Below, one piece after another: positions 34,356 to 41,580 of a stretch of 64,000 nt of DNA; position 1 is the first letter of the stretch, and the number at the start of each line of letters is the position of its first letter. Origin of the DNA: Chitinophaga parva (lineage in GTDB: Bacteria; Bacteroidota; Bacteroidia; Chitinophagales; Chitinophagaceae). A program made the position numbers and the translations under genes. The notes below the pieces were generated by a model, which did not search any database, was not told the DNA's origin, and saw nothing but the letters and a program-made list of their open reading frames with translations. The stretch spans positions 2,294,001 to 2,358,000 of the forward strand of contig NZ_QCYK01000001.1 in the NCBI RefSeq assembly GCF_003071345.1. Reading direction: 5' to 3'.

Positions 34356-35777
34356 ATGAAAAGTACTATCAATATTGCTTTGGGCGCGGCCTTTTTGCTG
34401 ATGGCCTCCTGCGCAAAAGAGCTGGGCAAGCTACCGGAAAACGCCAAAGTGGATGGCAATACCATCCTGGACCAGCACACGGCCCAGATAGCGCTCAACG
34501 GGGCGTATTACCGCTTTGCCAACGTGCAGAGTGATAACAACTATACCACCTGGCAGCAACACGAAGTGGCACCATCCGTGTATGCAGGCTTTATGGGCTA
34601 CGGCTATGGGGCTGATGATGCGGAAGATAACCTGTACAGTAATTCTTTTTTTGCAGACCCTTACTGGACGGAGGCCTACGATGTGATCAATGCTGCCAAC
34701 GGCGTGATCCATGGCGTAACGGGCCTGCCAGACAATAAATTTACCGGTACCCGCAAAGCCGAGATGATAGGGGAAGCCAGGTTTCTCCGGGCTTACAGCA
34801 ATTTTAAATTACTGAGCTATTATGGCCAGTGGTTTGACCTGGGCAGCAAGTATGGCATTTTATTGCGCAGTGATTTTGTAACGGTAAATAATATTTCCAA
34901 GGCGCGCAGCAGTGTACAGGAATCGTACGACAGCATTTTTGCGGATGTGGATGACGCGATTGCCCACGCACCGGCCACGAACGCCAATTACTATGCAAAC
35001 CGCTATGCCGCCATGGCGCTGAAGATGCGCATATTGCTCAGTCATGGGCAGGCGGCAGATTTTACTATGGCCATCACGCTGGCGGATAGTATCATTGCGC
35101 ATGGTGGCTATGCGCTGGAAGCAAACATAAAGGATCTCTTTTACCTGAAAGGACTTGCCAGCAAGGAAGTGATCCTGGGCATACAGCCGGAAGCCAATCA
35201 GGAACTATATTACTACAATGTAAGCAGCCAGTACTGGCCGGGCCACTCCTCGCTTTACGTAGCTAAAGGGGCGCTGAAAAACCTGCTGGCCGGCGATCCG
35301 CGCGCCAGCTGGATGATAGGTGATACCAACCGTTACGCAAATGATACCTATTATTTCCTGAAGTACATCGCGCAGGGTACCACCTCCACCCAGGTCTCTG
35401 AAACGGCCTATGCCTTCCGCTTATCAGAAGTGTACCTGCTGAAAGCGGAAGCGATTGTGCGCAGCGGCGGCAACCTGGCCGAGGCCCGTGCCATCCTGCA
35501 ATTGATACAATCACACGCCGGCGTAACGGATTTTACCCCCATCAACAACGCCACCACCGCGGAGGCAATGCGTAACCAGGTGTTCCTGGAAATACAACGC
35601 AGCCTGGTAGGCGAAGACGGGCAGGACTGGATGGCGCTGGCCCGCCTGCCCATGTCCACCATTAAGCAGGTACGGCCTACCATCAAAGATCCTATCCAGC
35701 TGGTACTGCCGGTACCGCATACGGAATTTGTGTACAACCCTGGCTTTGGCGAACAAAACCCGGGTTATCAACGATAA
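34356..35777 (+). CDS. SusD/RagB-family nutrient-binding lipoprotein, system 2
   Basis: This 473-residue lipoprotein has lipobox MASC (Cys19). The SusD-type TPR helices include AEMIGEARFLRAYSNFKLL and LSEVYLLKAEAIVRSGG, and the C-terminus ends with the usual NPGYQR. It pairs with the SusC encoded 12 nt upstream. No glycoside hydrolase is linked; two thiol-disulfide proteins follow instead. A peptide or glycopeptide substrate is possible but not shown. Confidence 0.93.
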   Translation: MKSTINIALGAAFLLMASCAKELGKLPENAKVDGNTILDQHTAQIALNGAYYRFANVQSDNNYTTWQQHEVAPSVYAGFMGYGYGADDAEDNLYSNSFFADPYWTEAYDVINAANGVIHGVTGLPDNKFTGTRKAEMIGEARFLRAYSNFKLLSYYGQWFDLGSKYGILLRSDFVTVNNISKARSSVQESYDSIFADVDDAIAHAPATNANYYANRYAAMALKMRILLSHGQAADFTMAITLADSIIAHGGYALEANIKDLFYLKGLASKEVILGIQPEANQELYYYNVSSQYWPGHSSLYVAKGALKNLLAGDPRASWMIGDTNRYANDTYYFLKYIAQGTTSTQVSETAYAFRLSEVYLLKAEAIVRSGGNLAEARAILQLIQSHAGVTDFTPINNATTAEAMRNQVFLEIQRSLVGEDGQDWMALARLPMSTIKQVRPTIKDPIQLVLPVPHTEFVYNPGFGEQNPGYQR

Positions 35778-35804
35778 ACTTTCACCATTCAAAACCTAAA
35801 CAAT

Positions 35805-36887
35805 ATGAAACGTTTGCTTCTCCTTGCCGGTTGTCTCAGCGCAGCCAGTGCATTTGCCCAGAAGGGGGCGCCCAGGGCCAGTATTGATGCCACCATCACC
35901 GGCCTTAAAGACAGCGTAGTGTACATCATCATCCCCAAAGGCGATGACGCGCAGAAAGACAGCGTAACAGTGACAGCCGGCCACTTTTCCTGGAAAGGCA
36001 ATGTACCCGAGCCACAGAAGATCTACATCATGATGGCACAGCGCTATAACGAACTGTTCATGGAAAATGCGCATGTGACCATCCATGGTAAAGCAGATTC
36101 GCTGGAAGCTTTGCAAATCAAAGGCTCCAAAGCACAGGCGGAATATGATGCCTACAAAGCATCAGTAGCAGACATCACCAAACAACAATACGCACTATAC
36201 GATAAATATGAATCTGTAAAGAACGATGAAGCTGCGAAAGCTGCGTGGGAAAAGCAACTGAATGCACTCAGCGAACAAAAACAAGCCCGCACCGCCAAGT
36301 ACATTGCCGCCCATCCCAACAGCGTGGTAAGCCTTGACCTGGTGGCAGAGGCCGCGACTATGGGCGAGTATGCAAAGATAAATGCCATGTACCAGCAACT
36401 GAGCCCCGCCATGAAGCAAACCCACACCGGCACTGCACTGGCGGAAAGACTGGAGATCTTGCGCAAAAGCGCCGTGGGACAACATTTCATGGACTTTACC
36501 CAGAACGATGTAAATGGCAAGCCGGTGAAGCTGTCTGACTTTAAAGGCAAGTATGTATTGCTCGACTTCTGGGCCAGCTGGTGTGGTCCCTGCCGCGCGG
36601 AAAATCCGAATGTGCTGAAAAACTACAACCAGTTCAAGGATAAGAATTTCACCGTGGTAGGCGTGTCGCTGGATGAAAGCGATGCCAAATGGAAAGAAGC
36701 CATTGCCCATGACAACATGCCCTGGATGGAACTGTCTGACCTGAAAGGCTGGAAGAATGAAGTGGCGGCGCAATACGGCATCCGCGCCATTCCCAGCAAT
36801 TTCCTCATTGATCCCAACGGTATTATCATCGCCAGGGACCTGAGAGGGGCCGCACTGGAAGAAAAATTAGCTGCTGTACTTCAATGA
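35805..36887 (+). CDS. TlpA-like thioredoxin-fold protein with DUF4369 domain
   Basis: This 360-residue exported protein has a signal peptide (MKRLLLLAGCLSAASAFAQ), an N-terminal DUF4369 beta-rich domain (about 20-120), a helical linker (about 120-220) and a C-terminal TlpA/AhpC-type thioredoxin domain with WASWCGPC (catalytic Cys260 and Cys263) and the cis-Pro segment IRAIPSN. It would reduce or exchange disulfides in the periplasm. It lies 27 nt after susD and 17 nt before a second protein of the same type, so it belongs to the SusCD operon. The partner protein is unknown. Confidence 0.9.
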   Translation: MKRLLLLAGCLSAASAFAQKGAPRASIDATITGLKDSVVYIIIPKGDDAQKDSVTVTAGHFSWKGNVPEPQKIYIMMAQRYNELFMENAHVTIHGKADSLEALQIKGSKAQAEYDAYKASVADITKQQYALYDKYESVKNDEAAKAAWEKQLNALSEQKQARTAKYIAAHPNSVVSLDLVAEAATMGEYAKINAMYQQLSPAMKQTHTGTALAERLEILRKSAVGQHFMDFTQNDVNGKPVKLSDFKGKYVLLDFWASWCGPCRAENPNVLKNYNQFKDKNFTVVGVSLDESDAKWKEAIAHDNMPWMELSDLKGWKNEVAAQYGIRAIPSNFLIDPNGIIIARDLRGAALEEKLAAVLQ

Positions 36888-36904
36888 TCTAAATCCTGAC
36901 ACAT

Positions 36905-38116
36905 ATGCATATCAGATATTCACTGTTCACACTGCCTTTGTTCATTACACTGGCCGCCCAAGGGCAAACGTCGAAACCATTTACCCTCACGGCCAGCATT
37001 CCCGGCCTGGCAGACCGGTACGTATACATGAGCTATCCCAAAGGGCCGGATACTTACGGCACCGATAGCGTGATGGCAAAGCATGGCAAATTTGTTTTCA
37101 AAGGCAATGTGCCCCAGCCCGTAGAAGCGCGCCTGTACCTGGATAAGCAGGAAGCCATGTATGGCAAGGGTGACCTGGGCTCCGTTTTCCTGGAACCTGC
37201 TGCCCTGCAACTGAAAGGCACGGACGGCACGTTGAAAAACGCAAAGCTCACCGGTTCCAAAGCACAACAGGACCAGGATGTACTGACGGCCATGAATGCG
37301 GATGTACAGGCCCGCTTAAAGCCGCACTCCGATTCTTTCAACACGCTGAATGAGGAATACATTGCGGCCATCCACGCCAAGAAAAGTGAAGCGGAGCTGA
37401 AGCCTTACAAGGAAACGCTCGAAGGCATCAAGGAACGCATGGAACCTTACTACGAGGAAATGCAGCGCAACACGCGCACCTTCATTGATAAGCATCCCGA
37501 TTCTTATGTGTCTGTGCAGAACCTGCGCTGGCTGGTCTCCGTGCTGACACTGCCGGAAGCAGAAGCGGCGTTCAACAAACTGACACCCCGCATCCGCGCC
37601 AGCATGGACGGTAAGTCTGTAGCCAAAGAACTGCATGACCTGAAGATGGGCTCTCCCGGCGCGGTGGCGTATGTATTCAGCAGGGCGGATATCAACGGCA
37701 AAATCGTTAACCTGGCGGATTATAAAGGAAAGTACGTGATGCTGGATTTCTGGGCCAGCTGGTGTGTCCCCTGCCGCAAGGGAAATCCGCACCTGAAATC
37801 ACTGTACATGGCGTATAAGGATAAGGGCTTTGAGATCATTGGTGTGTCTGACGATGACAGTAACCCTGCGGCCTGGAAAAAGGCGGTGGACCAGGACGGC
37901 ATTGGCATCTGGCGCCATGTGCTGCGTGGGCTGGATATGAAAAAAAGGGATAAGCACCTGCCCAATCCTGAAGATATCAGCGATCATTTTGGCATCCACA
38001 GCCTGCCCACCAAGATATTGATCGGCCCGGACGGAAAGATCATTGGCCGTTATGGTGGCGGGGGAGAAGATGATGACGCAATGGATAAAAAATTGAAGGA
38101 ATTACTGGGCGCATGA
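36905..38116 (+). CDS. TlpA-like thioredoxin-fold protein with DUF4369 domain, second copy
   Basis: This 403-residue protein has the same layout as its neighbour: signal peptide, DUF4369, Lys/Glu-rich helical linker and a thioredoxin domain with WASWCVPC (Cys287 and Cys290) and IHSLPTK. The C-x-x-C reads CVPC rather than CGPC and the two proteins are divergent overall, so it is an old duplication and perhaps tuned to a different redox potential. A strong terminator follows, closing the system 2 operon. Confidence 0.9.
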   Translation: MHIRYSLFTLPLFITLAAQGQTSKPFTLTASIPGLADRYVYMSYPKGPDTYGTDSVMAKHGKFVFKGNVPQPVEARLYLDKQEAMYGKGDLGSVFLEPAALQLKGTDGTLKNAKLTGSKAQQDQDVLTAMNADVQARLKPHSDSFNTLNEEYIAAIHAKKSEAELKPYKETLEGIKERMEPYYEEMQRNTRTFIDKHPDSYVSVQNLRWLVSVLTLPEAEAAFNKLTPRIRASMDGKSVAKELHDLKMGSPGAVAYVFSRADINGKIVNLADYKGKYVMLDFWASWCVPCRKGNPHLKSLYMAYKDKGFEIIGVSDDDSNPAAWKKAVDQDGIGIWRHVLRGLDMKKRDKHLPNPEDISDHFGIHSLPTKILIGPDGKIIGRYGGGGEDDDAMDKKLKELLGA

Positions 38117-38140
38117 TCGTGCGGTAGGTATAAAGCAAGA

Positions 38141-38189
38141 AAAGGGCTGTTTCATCTTACAGATGAATGCAGCCCTTTCTTTATTTTTT
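38141..38189 (+). terminator. Intrinsic terminator of the system 2 operon
   Basis: AAAGGGCTG pairs with CAGCCCTTT, with an inner TTCATC/GATGAA stem, followed by CTTTATTTTTT. Confidence 0.8.
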
Positions 38190-38289
38190 GCGGCCGGTGT
38201 AAACCCATGTAAATGCCCCATTTGAATAAACCTGTTGACATACCGCATTTTATTACAAATCCCATTTGCAGGTAAACATCCTGCTGCGT

Positions 38290-38808
38290 ATGTTTGTGCT
38301 TTCCGTTTTTTTGTTTATGAACTACCTGCCTCGTATCACGGATTTCCTGTTGTCATTAGGCCTGCGTATCGATTTTGCGCCGCTGGAAGCGCCTACCTTC
38401 CTGCCGGGTGTCCGCATTACGCAGGGCGGTCTTACCATTGATGAAGCACAATTGTTGTATCCCGGTGACGTGCTGCATGAAGCCGGCCACCTGCTTACGC
38501 TGCCCGCCGGTGTCCGTGGGAACATGGATGGTGACCTGCCTGATACAGACCTGCACCGTGGTGGCGAACTGATGGCGCTGGCCTGGAGTTACGCGGTATG
38601 CCTGCACCTGGATATGCCGCCGCAGGTGGTCTTCCACGAGCACGGTTATAAGAGTGGCGGCGCGCACCTGGTGGCTGAATTTGCGGCCGGCCGGGCAGTA
38701 GGGCTGCCCATGCTGCAGTATTACGGCATGAGCTTCGATGAGCGCCAGGCGGCGCTGCGCGGCGTGCCACCCTTTCCGCATATGGTACATTGGGTATGCC
38801 AGGCCTGA
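38290..38808 (+). CDS. Uncharacterised protein with HEAGH zinc-peptidase-like motif
   Basis: This 172-residue protein is of unknown function. A hydrophobic N-terminus (MFVLSVFLFMNYL) could be a membrane anchor or an over-extended start; ATG 38317 would remove most of it. LHEAGH (His63, Glu64, His67) matches the HExxH zinc motif, and Glu93 in GGELMALAW lies 26 residues after the second His, compatible with a gluzincin-type third ligand. The protein is much smaller than typical peptidases. It stands alone between the system 2 terminator and the MATE transporter. Peptidase activity is only a possibility. Confidence 0.65.
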   Translation: MFVLSVFLFMNYLPRITDFLLSLGLRIDFAPLEAPTFLPGVRITQGGLTIDEAQLLYPGDVLHEAGHLLTLPAGVRGNMDGDLPDTDLHRGGELMALAWSYAVCLHLDMPPQVVFHEHGYKSGGAHLVAEFAAGRAVGLPMLQYYGMSFDERQAALRGVPPFPHMVHWVCQA

Positions 38809-38844
38809 TCCGCCATGGACGCTTGCCAGTTCCCCCATTCCCTG

Positions 38845-38852
38845 TAATTTTG
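38845..38852 (+). promoter_or_regulatory. -7 promoter element of the MATE/Nudix operon
   Basis: TAATTTTG is an exact match to TAnnTTTG and ends 13 nt before the MATE transporter ATG. A partial -33 (CTTG) lies around 38822-38825. Confidence 0.55.
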
Positions 38853-38865
38853 CCGGGCAATTACC

Positions 38866-40224
38866 ATGGAACAGCATCCGCGCGATATCAACTTACAGCT
38901 CAAGGTCACGAATAAACAGATCCTCCAGATAGCCTTGCCCATAGCGGCTTCTATCGTGGTGCCCCAGATCAATTTCATTACCAACAATATTTTCCTGGGC
39001 CGCCTGGGGGAGCAATCCCTCGGCGTGGCGGGCATTACGGGGGTGTACTACCTCATTTTTGCCGTGATAGGAGCGGGGCTCAACAGCGGCCTGCAGGCCC
39101 TCATTTCCCGCAGGGCGGGGGAGAACCGCATTGCAGAAATTGGCACCCTTTTCCACCAGGGTGTGCGCATTGCCCTGGGCATAGCGCTGGCAGGCATTTT
39201 CCTGACATATTGCATTGCACCTTTCGTACTGTCGCGCGCGTTACACGATCCCCGGCACGTGGAAATGGCCCTGCATTTCCTCTACATCCGTATCTGGGGT
39301 TTGCCCTTGTTGTACATTTACCAGATGCGCAATGCCTTGCTGGTAGGCACTAATAACAGCCGTTTTCTTGTGGTGGGCACCCTGGCGGAAGCGGTGGTGA
39401 ATATTGTACTGGACTATGGCCTCATACAAGGCCACTGGGGCATGCCTGCGCTGGGTTTCAACGGGGCGGCCGTATCGTCTATCATCGCGGAAGCGGCGGG
39501 GCTGGTCATCATCTTTGGCGTGATGCGGTGGACCGGCATTACCCGGCAATTACAATTGTTCCGCAATATCCGCTATAACAAGGCACAAACGAAGCTGATC
39601 CTGAACCAGAGCACCCCGCTTATCCTGCAGAACGCCATCAGCATTGCCACCTGGGAATTTTTCTATATCCTTATTGAGCACCATGGAGAAACGGCGCTGG
39701 CCGTGTCTAACACCATGCGCAATATCTTTGGCCTGTTTGGTTGCCTGACCTGGGCCTTTGCCGCTACCAGCAATACCATGGTGGCCAATATCATTGGCCA
39801 GGGCCAGCAAACCCGTGTCATTGGCCTGGTGTGGAAGATCGTACGCATGAGTTTCGGCATTTCCGTGGTTATCTGCATCATCCTCAACCTGGCACCCGGC
39901 TTTTTCCTGCAGGTGTATGGGCAGCAGCCAGCCTTCATCCAGGCAGCCATCCCGGTGGTGCGCGTGGTGTCACTGGCACTGGTGCTGCAATCTATAGCCA
40001 CCATCTGGCTCAATGCTGTAACCGGCACGGGCAATACAATTATAAACCTCATCAGCGAAACCCTCTCTATCCTGGTGTACGGCATTTACGTGTATACCAC
40101 ACTGGAAGTACTGAACCTGCCTATCGCTATTGGCTGGCTCAGTGAAATGCTGTACTGGATCGTGCTCTTTGTGCCCTCTTTCTGGTACATGATGAGCGGG
40201 CGCTGGAAAGATAAAGTGATCTGA
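38866..40224 (+). CDS. MATE-family efflux transporter
   Basis: This 452-residue inner-membrane protein has 12 predicted helices in two homologous halves and belongs to the MATE (NorM/DinF) superfamily. It would export cationic drugs, flavonoids or metabolites using a sodium or proton gradient. Features include a polar N-terminus followed by ILQIALPIAASIVVPQINF and a second-half start at ILNQSTPLILQNAI. The stop is immediately followed by the ATG of the Nudix gene, so the two are co-translated. Substrate unknown. Confidence 0.93.
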   Translation: MEQHPRDINLQLKVTNKQILQIALPIAASIVVPQINFITNNIFLGRLGEQSLGVAGITGVYYLIFAVIGAGLNSGLQALISRRAGENRIAEIGTLFHQGVRIALGIALAGIFLTYCIAPFVLSRALHDPRHVEMALHFLYIRIWGLPLLYIYQMRNALLVGTNNSRFLVVGTLAEAVVNIVLDYGLIQGHWGMPALGFNGAAVSSIIAEAAGLVIIFGVMRWTGITRQLQLFRNIRYNKAQTKLILNQSTPLILQNAISIATWEFFYILIEHHGETALAVSNTMRNIFGLFGCLTWAFAATSNTMVANIIGQGQQTRVIGLVWKIVRMSFGISVVICIILNLAPGFFLQVYGQQPAFIQAAIPVVRVVSLALVLQSIATIWLNAVTGTGNTIINLISETLSILVYGIYVYTTLEVLNLPIAIGWLSEMLYWIVLFVPSFWYMMSGRWKDKVI

Positions 40225-40638
40225 ATGGAAGCAACTATTACACTACGCACCGCCGGCCTGGTGGCTGTGAAAGACGGGCAACTGCTGCTGGCCTACAGCC
40301 GCCATAAGCAGGCCTGGTACCTGCCGGGTGGCAAGGCAGACCCGGGGGAAACCTCCGTGGAGGCCCTGGTGCGCGAGATCCGGGAAGAGCTTAATACAGA
40401 CCTGGACCCGGCCCGCCTGCAGCTGTTCTGCCGCATCCAGGCCCCGGCCTTTGGCGAGGAGCCACATGTGTGGATAGACCAGGACTGTTTTTTATATCCA
40501 CTGGACCACCCGATTATTCCTGGTAACGAAATTGAAGCAATTGCGTATTTTAGCCCCGCTGCCTATGCCCGGGAACCCCACCAGGTGATCGGGACATTGC
40601 AGGTTTTTGAAAAGCTGCGCGAGAACGGCCTCGTTTAA
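40225..40638 (+). CDS. Nudix hydrolase
   Basis: This 137-residue cytoplasmic enzyme has a nearly complete Nudix box: GKADPGE, then REIREEL, fitting G-x5-E-x7-REUXEE. The final Gly is replaced by Asn. It would hydrolyse a nucleoside diphosphate linked to another group, for example an oxidised nucleotide or a nucleotide sugar. It abuts the MATE gene with no spacer, and the next gene begins 35 nt downstream. Substrate cannot be predicted. Confidence 0.9.
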   Translation: MEATITLRTAGLVAVKDGQLLLAYSRHKQAWYLPGGKADPGETSVEALVREIREELNTDLDPARLQLFCRIQAPAFGEEPHVWIDQDCFLYPLDHPIIPGNEIEAIAYFSPAAYAREPHQVIGTLQVFEKLRENGLV

Positions 40639-40673
40639 GCCGGCATAAACGGATACCAAACAATTCATGTAAA

Positions 40674-41447
40674 ATGAAAAACTTCAAGCACATCATCATT
40701 GCCATGGCGGCCTGTGCCCCGCTCATGGCCAGCGCACAATCAAAACCCGAAGACACAGAAGTATGGAGCCCCGTACCTGCAAAAGTAACACCCGCAGGGG
40801 CCAGCACGGAAGCCCCGCCCTCAGACGCCATCATACTGTTTAACGGTAAGAACCTGGACGAATGGGTTTCCAACGCAGACCGTGATAAGCCCGCAGACTG
40901 GATCGTGAGCAAAGGCATTCTTACGGTGAATAAGAAAGCCGGCAACATCGAGACCAAGCGCATGTTCACCAACTACCAGCTGCACATTGAATGGCGCGTG
41001 CCCAAGACCATCACCGGCGAAGGCCAGGCCCGCGGCAACAGCGGCCTTTTCCTGGCTTCCCTGGGCAAGGGCGATCCCGGTTATGAACTACAGATCCTGG
41101 ACAACTACGAGAACAAGACCTATGTGAACGGCATGGCCGGTTCCATCTATAAACAATTTATTCCCCTGGTAAATCCCTCCCTGCCGGCAGGTACCTGGCA
41201 GTCTTACGACGTGATCTGGACCGCGCCCACCTTTAACGAGGATGGGTCCGTAAAGACCAAGGCCTATGTGACCGTGTTCTTCAACGGGGTGCTGGTGCAG
41301 AACCACACCGAGCTGCTGGGCCCCACCCAGTACATTGGCAAGCCTGCTTATGTGAAGCATGGTGCGGCGCCCATCAAGCTGCAAGCCCATGGTGATAAGA
41401 GTGAGCCGATCAGCTTCCGCAATATCTGGGTAAGAGAACTGCAGTAA
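40674..41447 (+). CDS. DUF1080 (3-keto-disaccharide hydrolase-like) protein
   Basis: This 257-residue exported protein has a signal peptide ending near LMASAQ and one DUF1080/LamG-like beta-jelly-roll domain (about 45-256) with ILFNGKNLDEW, QLHIEWRVP, GNSGLFL and the C-terminal SFRNIWVREL. Members of this family were shown to hydrolyse 3-keto-glycosides. A GMC/Tat-subunit dehydrogenase pair of the type that makes 3-keto sugars lies at 16.4-18.7 kb. A perfect-stem terminator follows the gene. Activity is inferred from family only. Confidence 0.88.
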   Translation: MKNFKHIIIAMAACAPLMASAQSKPEDTEVWSPVPAKVTPAGASTEAPPSDAIILFNGKNLDEWVSNADRDKPADWIVSKGILTVNKKAGNIETKRMFTNYQLHIEWRVPKTITGEGQARGNSGLFLASLGKGDPGYELQILDNYENKTYVNGMAGSIYKQFIPLVNPSLPAGTWQSYDVIWTAPTFNEDGSVKTKAYVTVFFNGVLVQNHTELLGPTQYIGKPAYVKHGAAPIKLQAHGDKSEPISFRNIWVRELQ

Positions 41448-41475
41448 GGAAAACGACCCATCCAACTTTCAATAT

Positions 41476-41509
41476 GCGGCCGCATCATTTTTGATGCGGC
41501 CGCTTTTTT
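41476..41509 (+). terminator. Strong intrinsic terminator
   Basis: A perfect 12-bp stem, GCGGCCGCATCA with TGATGCGGCCGC, closed by TTTT and followed by TTTTTT. Confidence 0.9.
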
Positions 41510-41580
41510 AATGGATGCAATGCACAGGCTGAGATGGAAGGCGCGCTACCACCCGGGCCGTTTTCCTGCAACGTCTTCAG

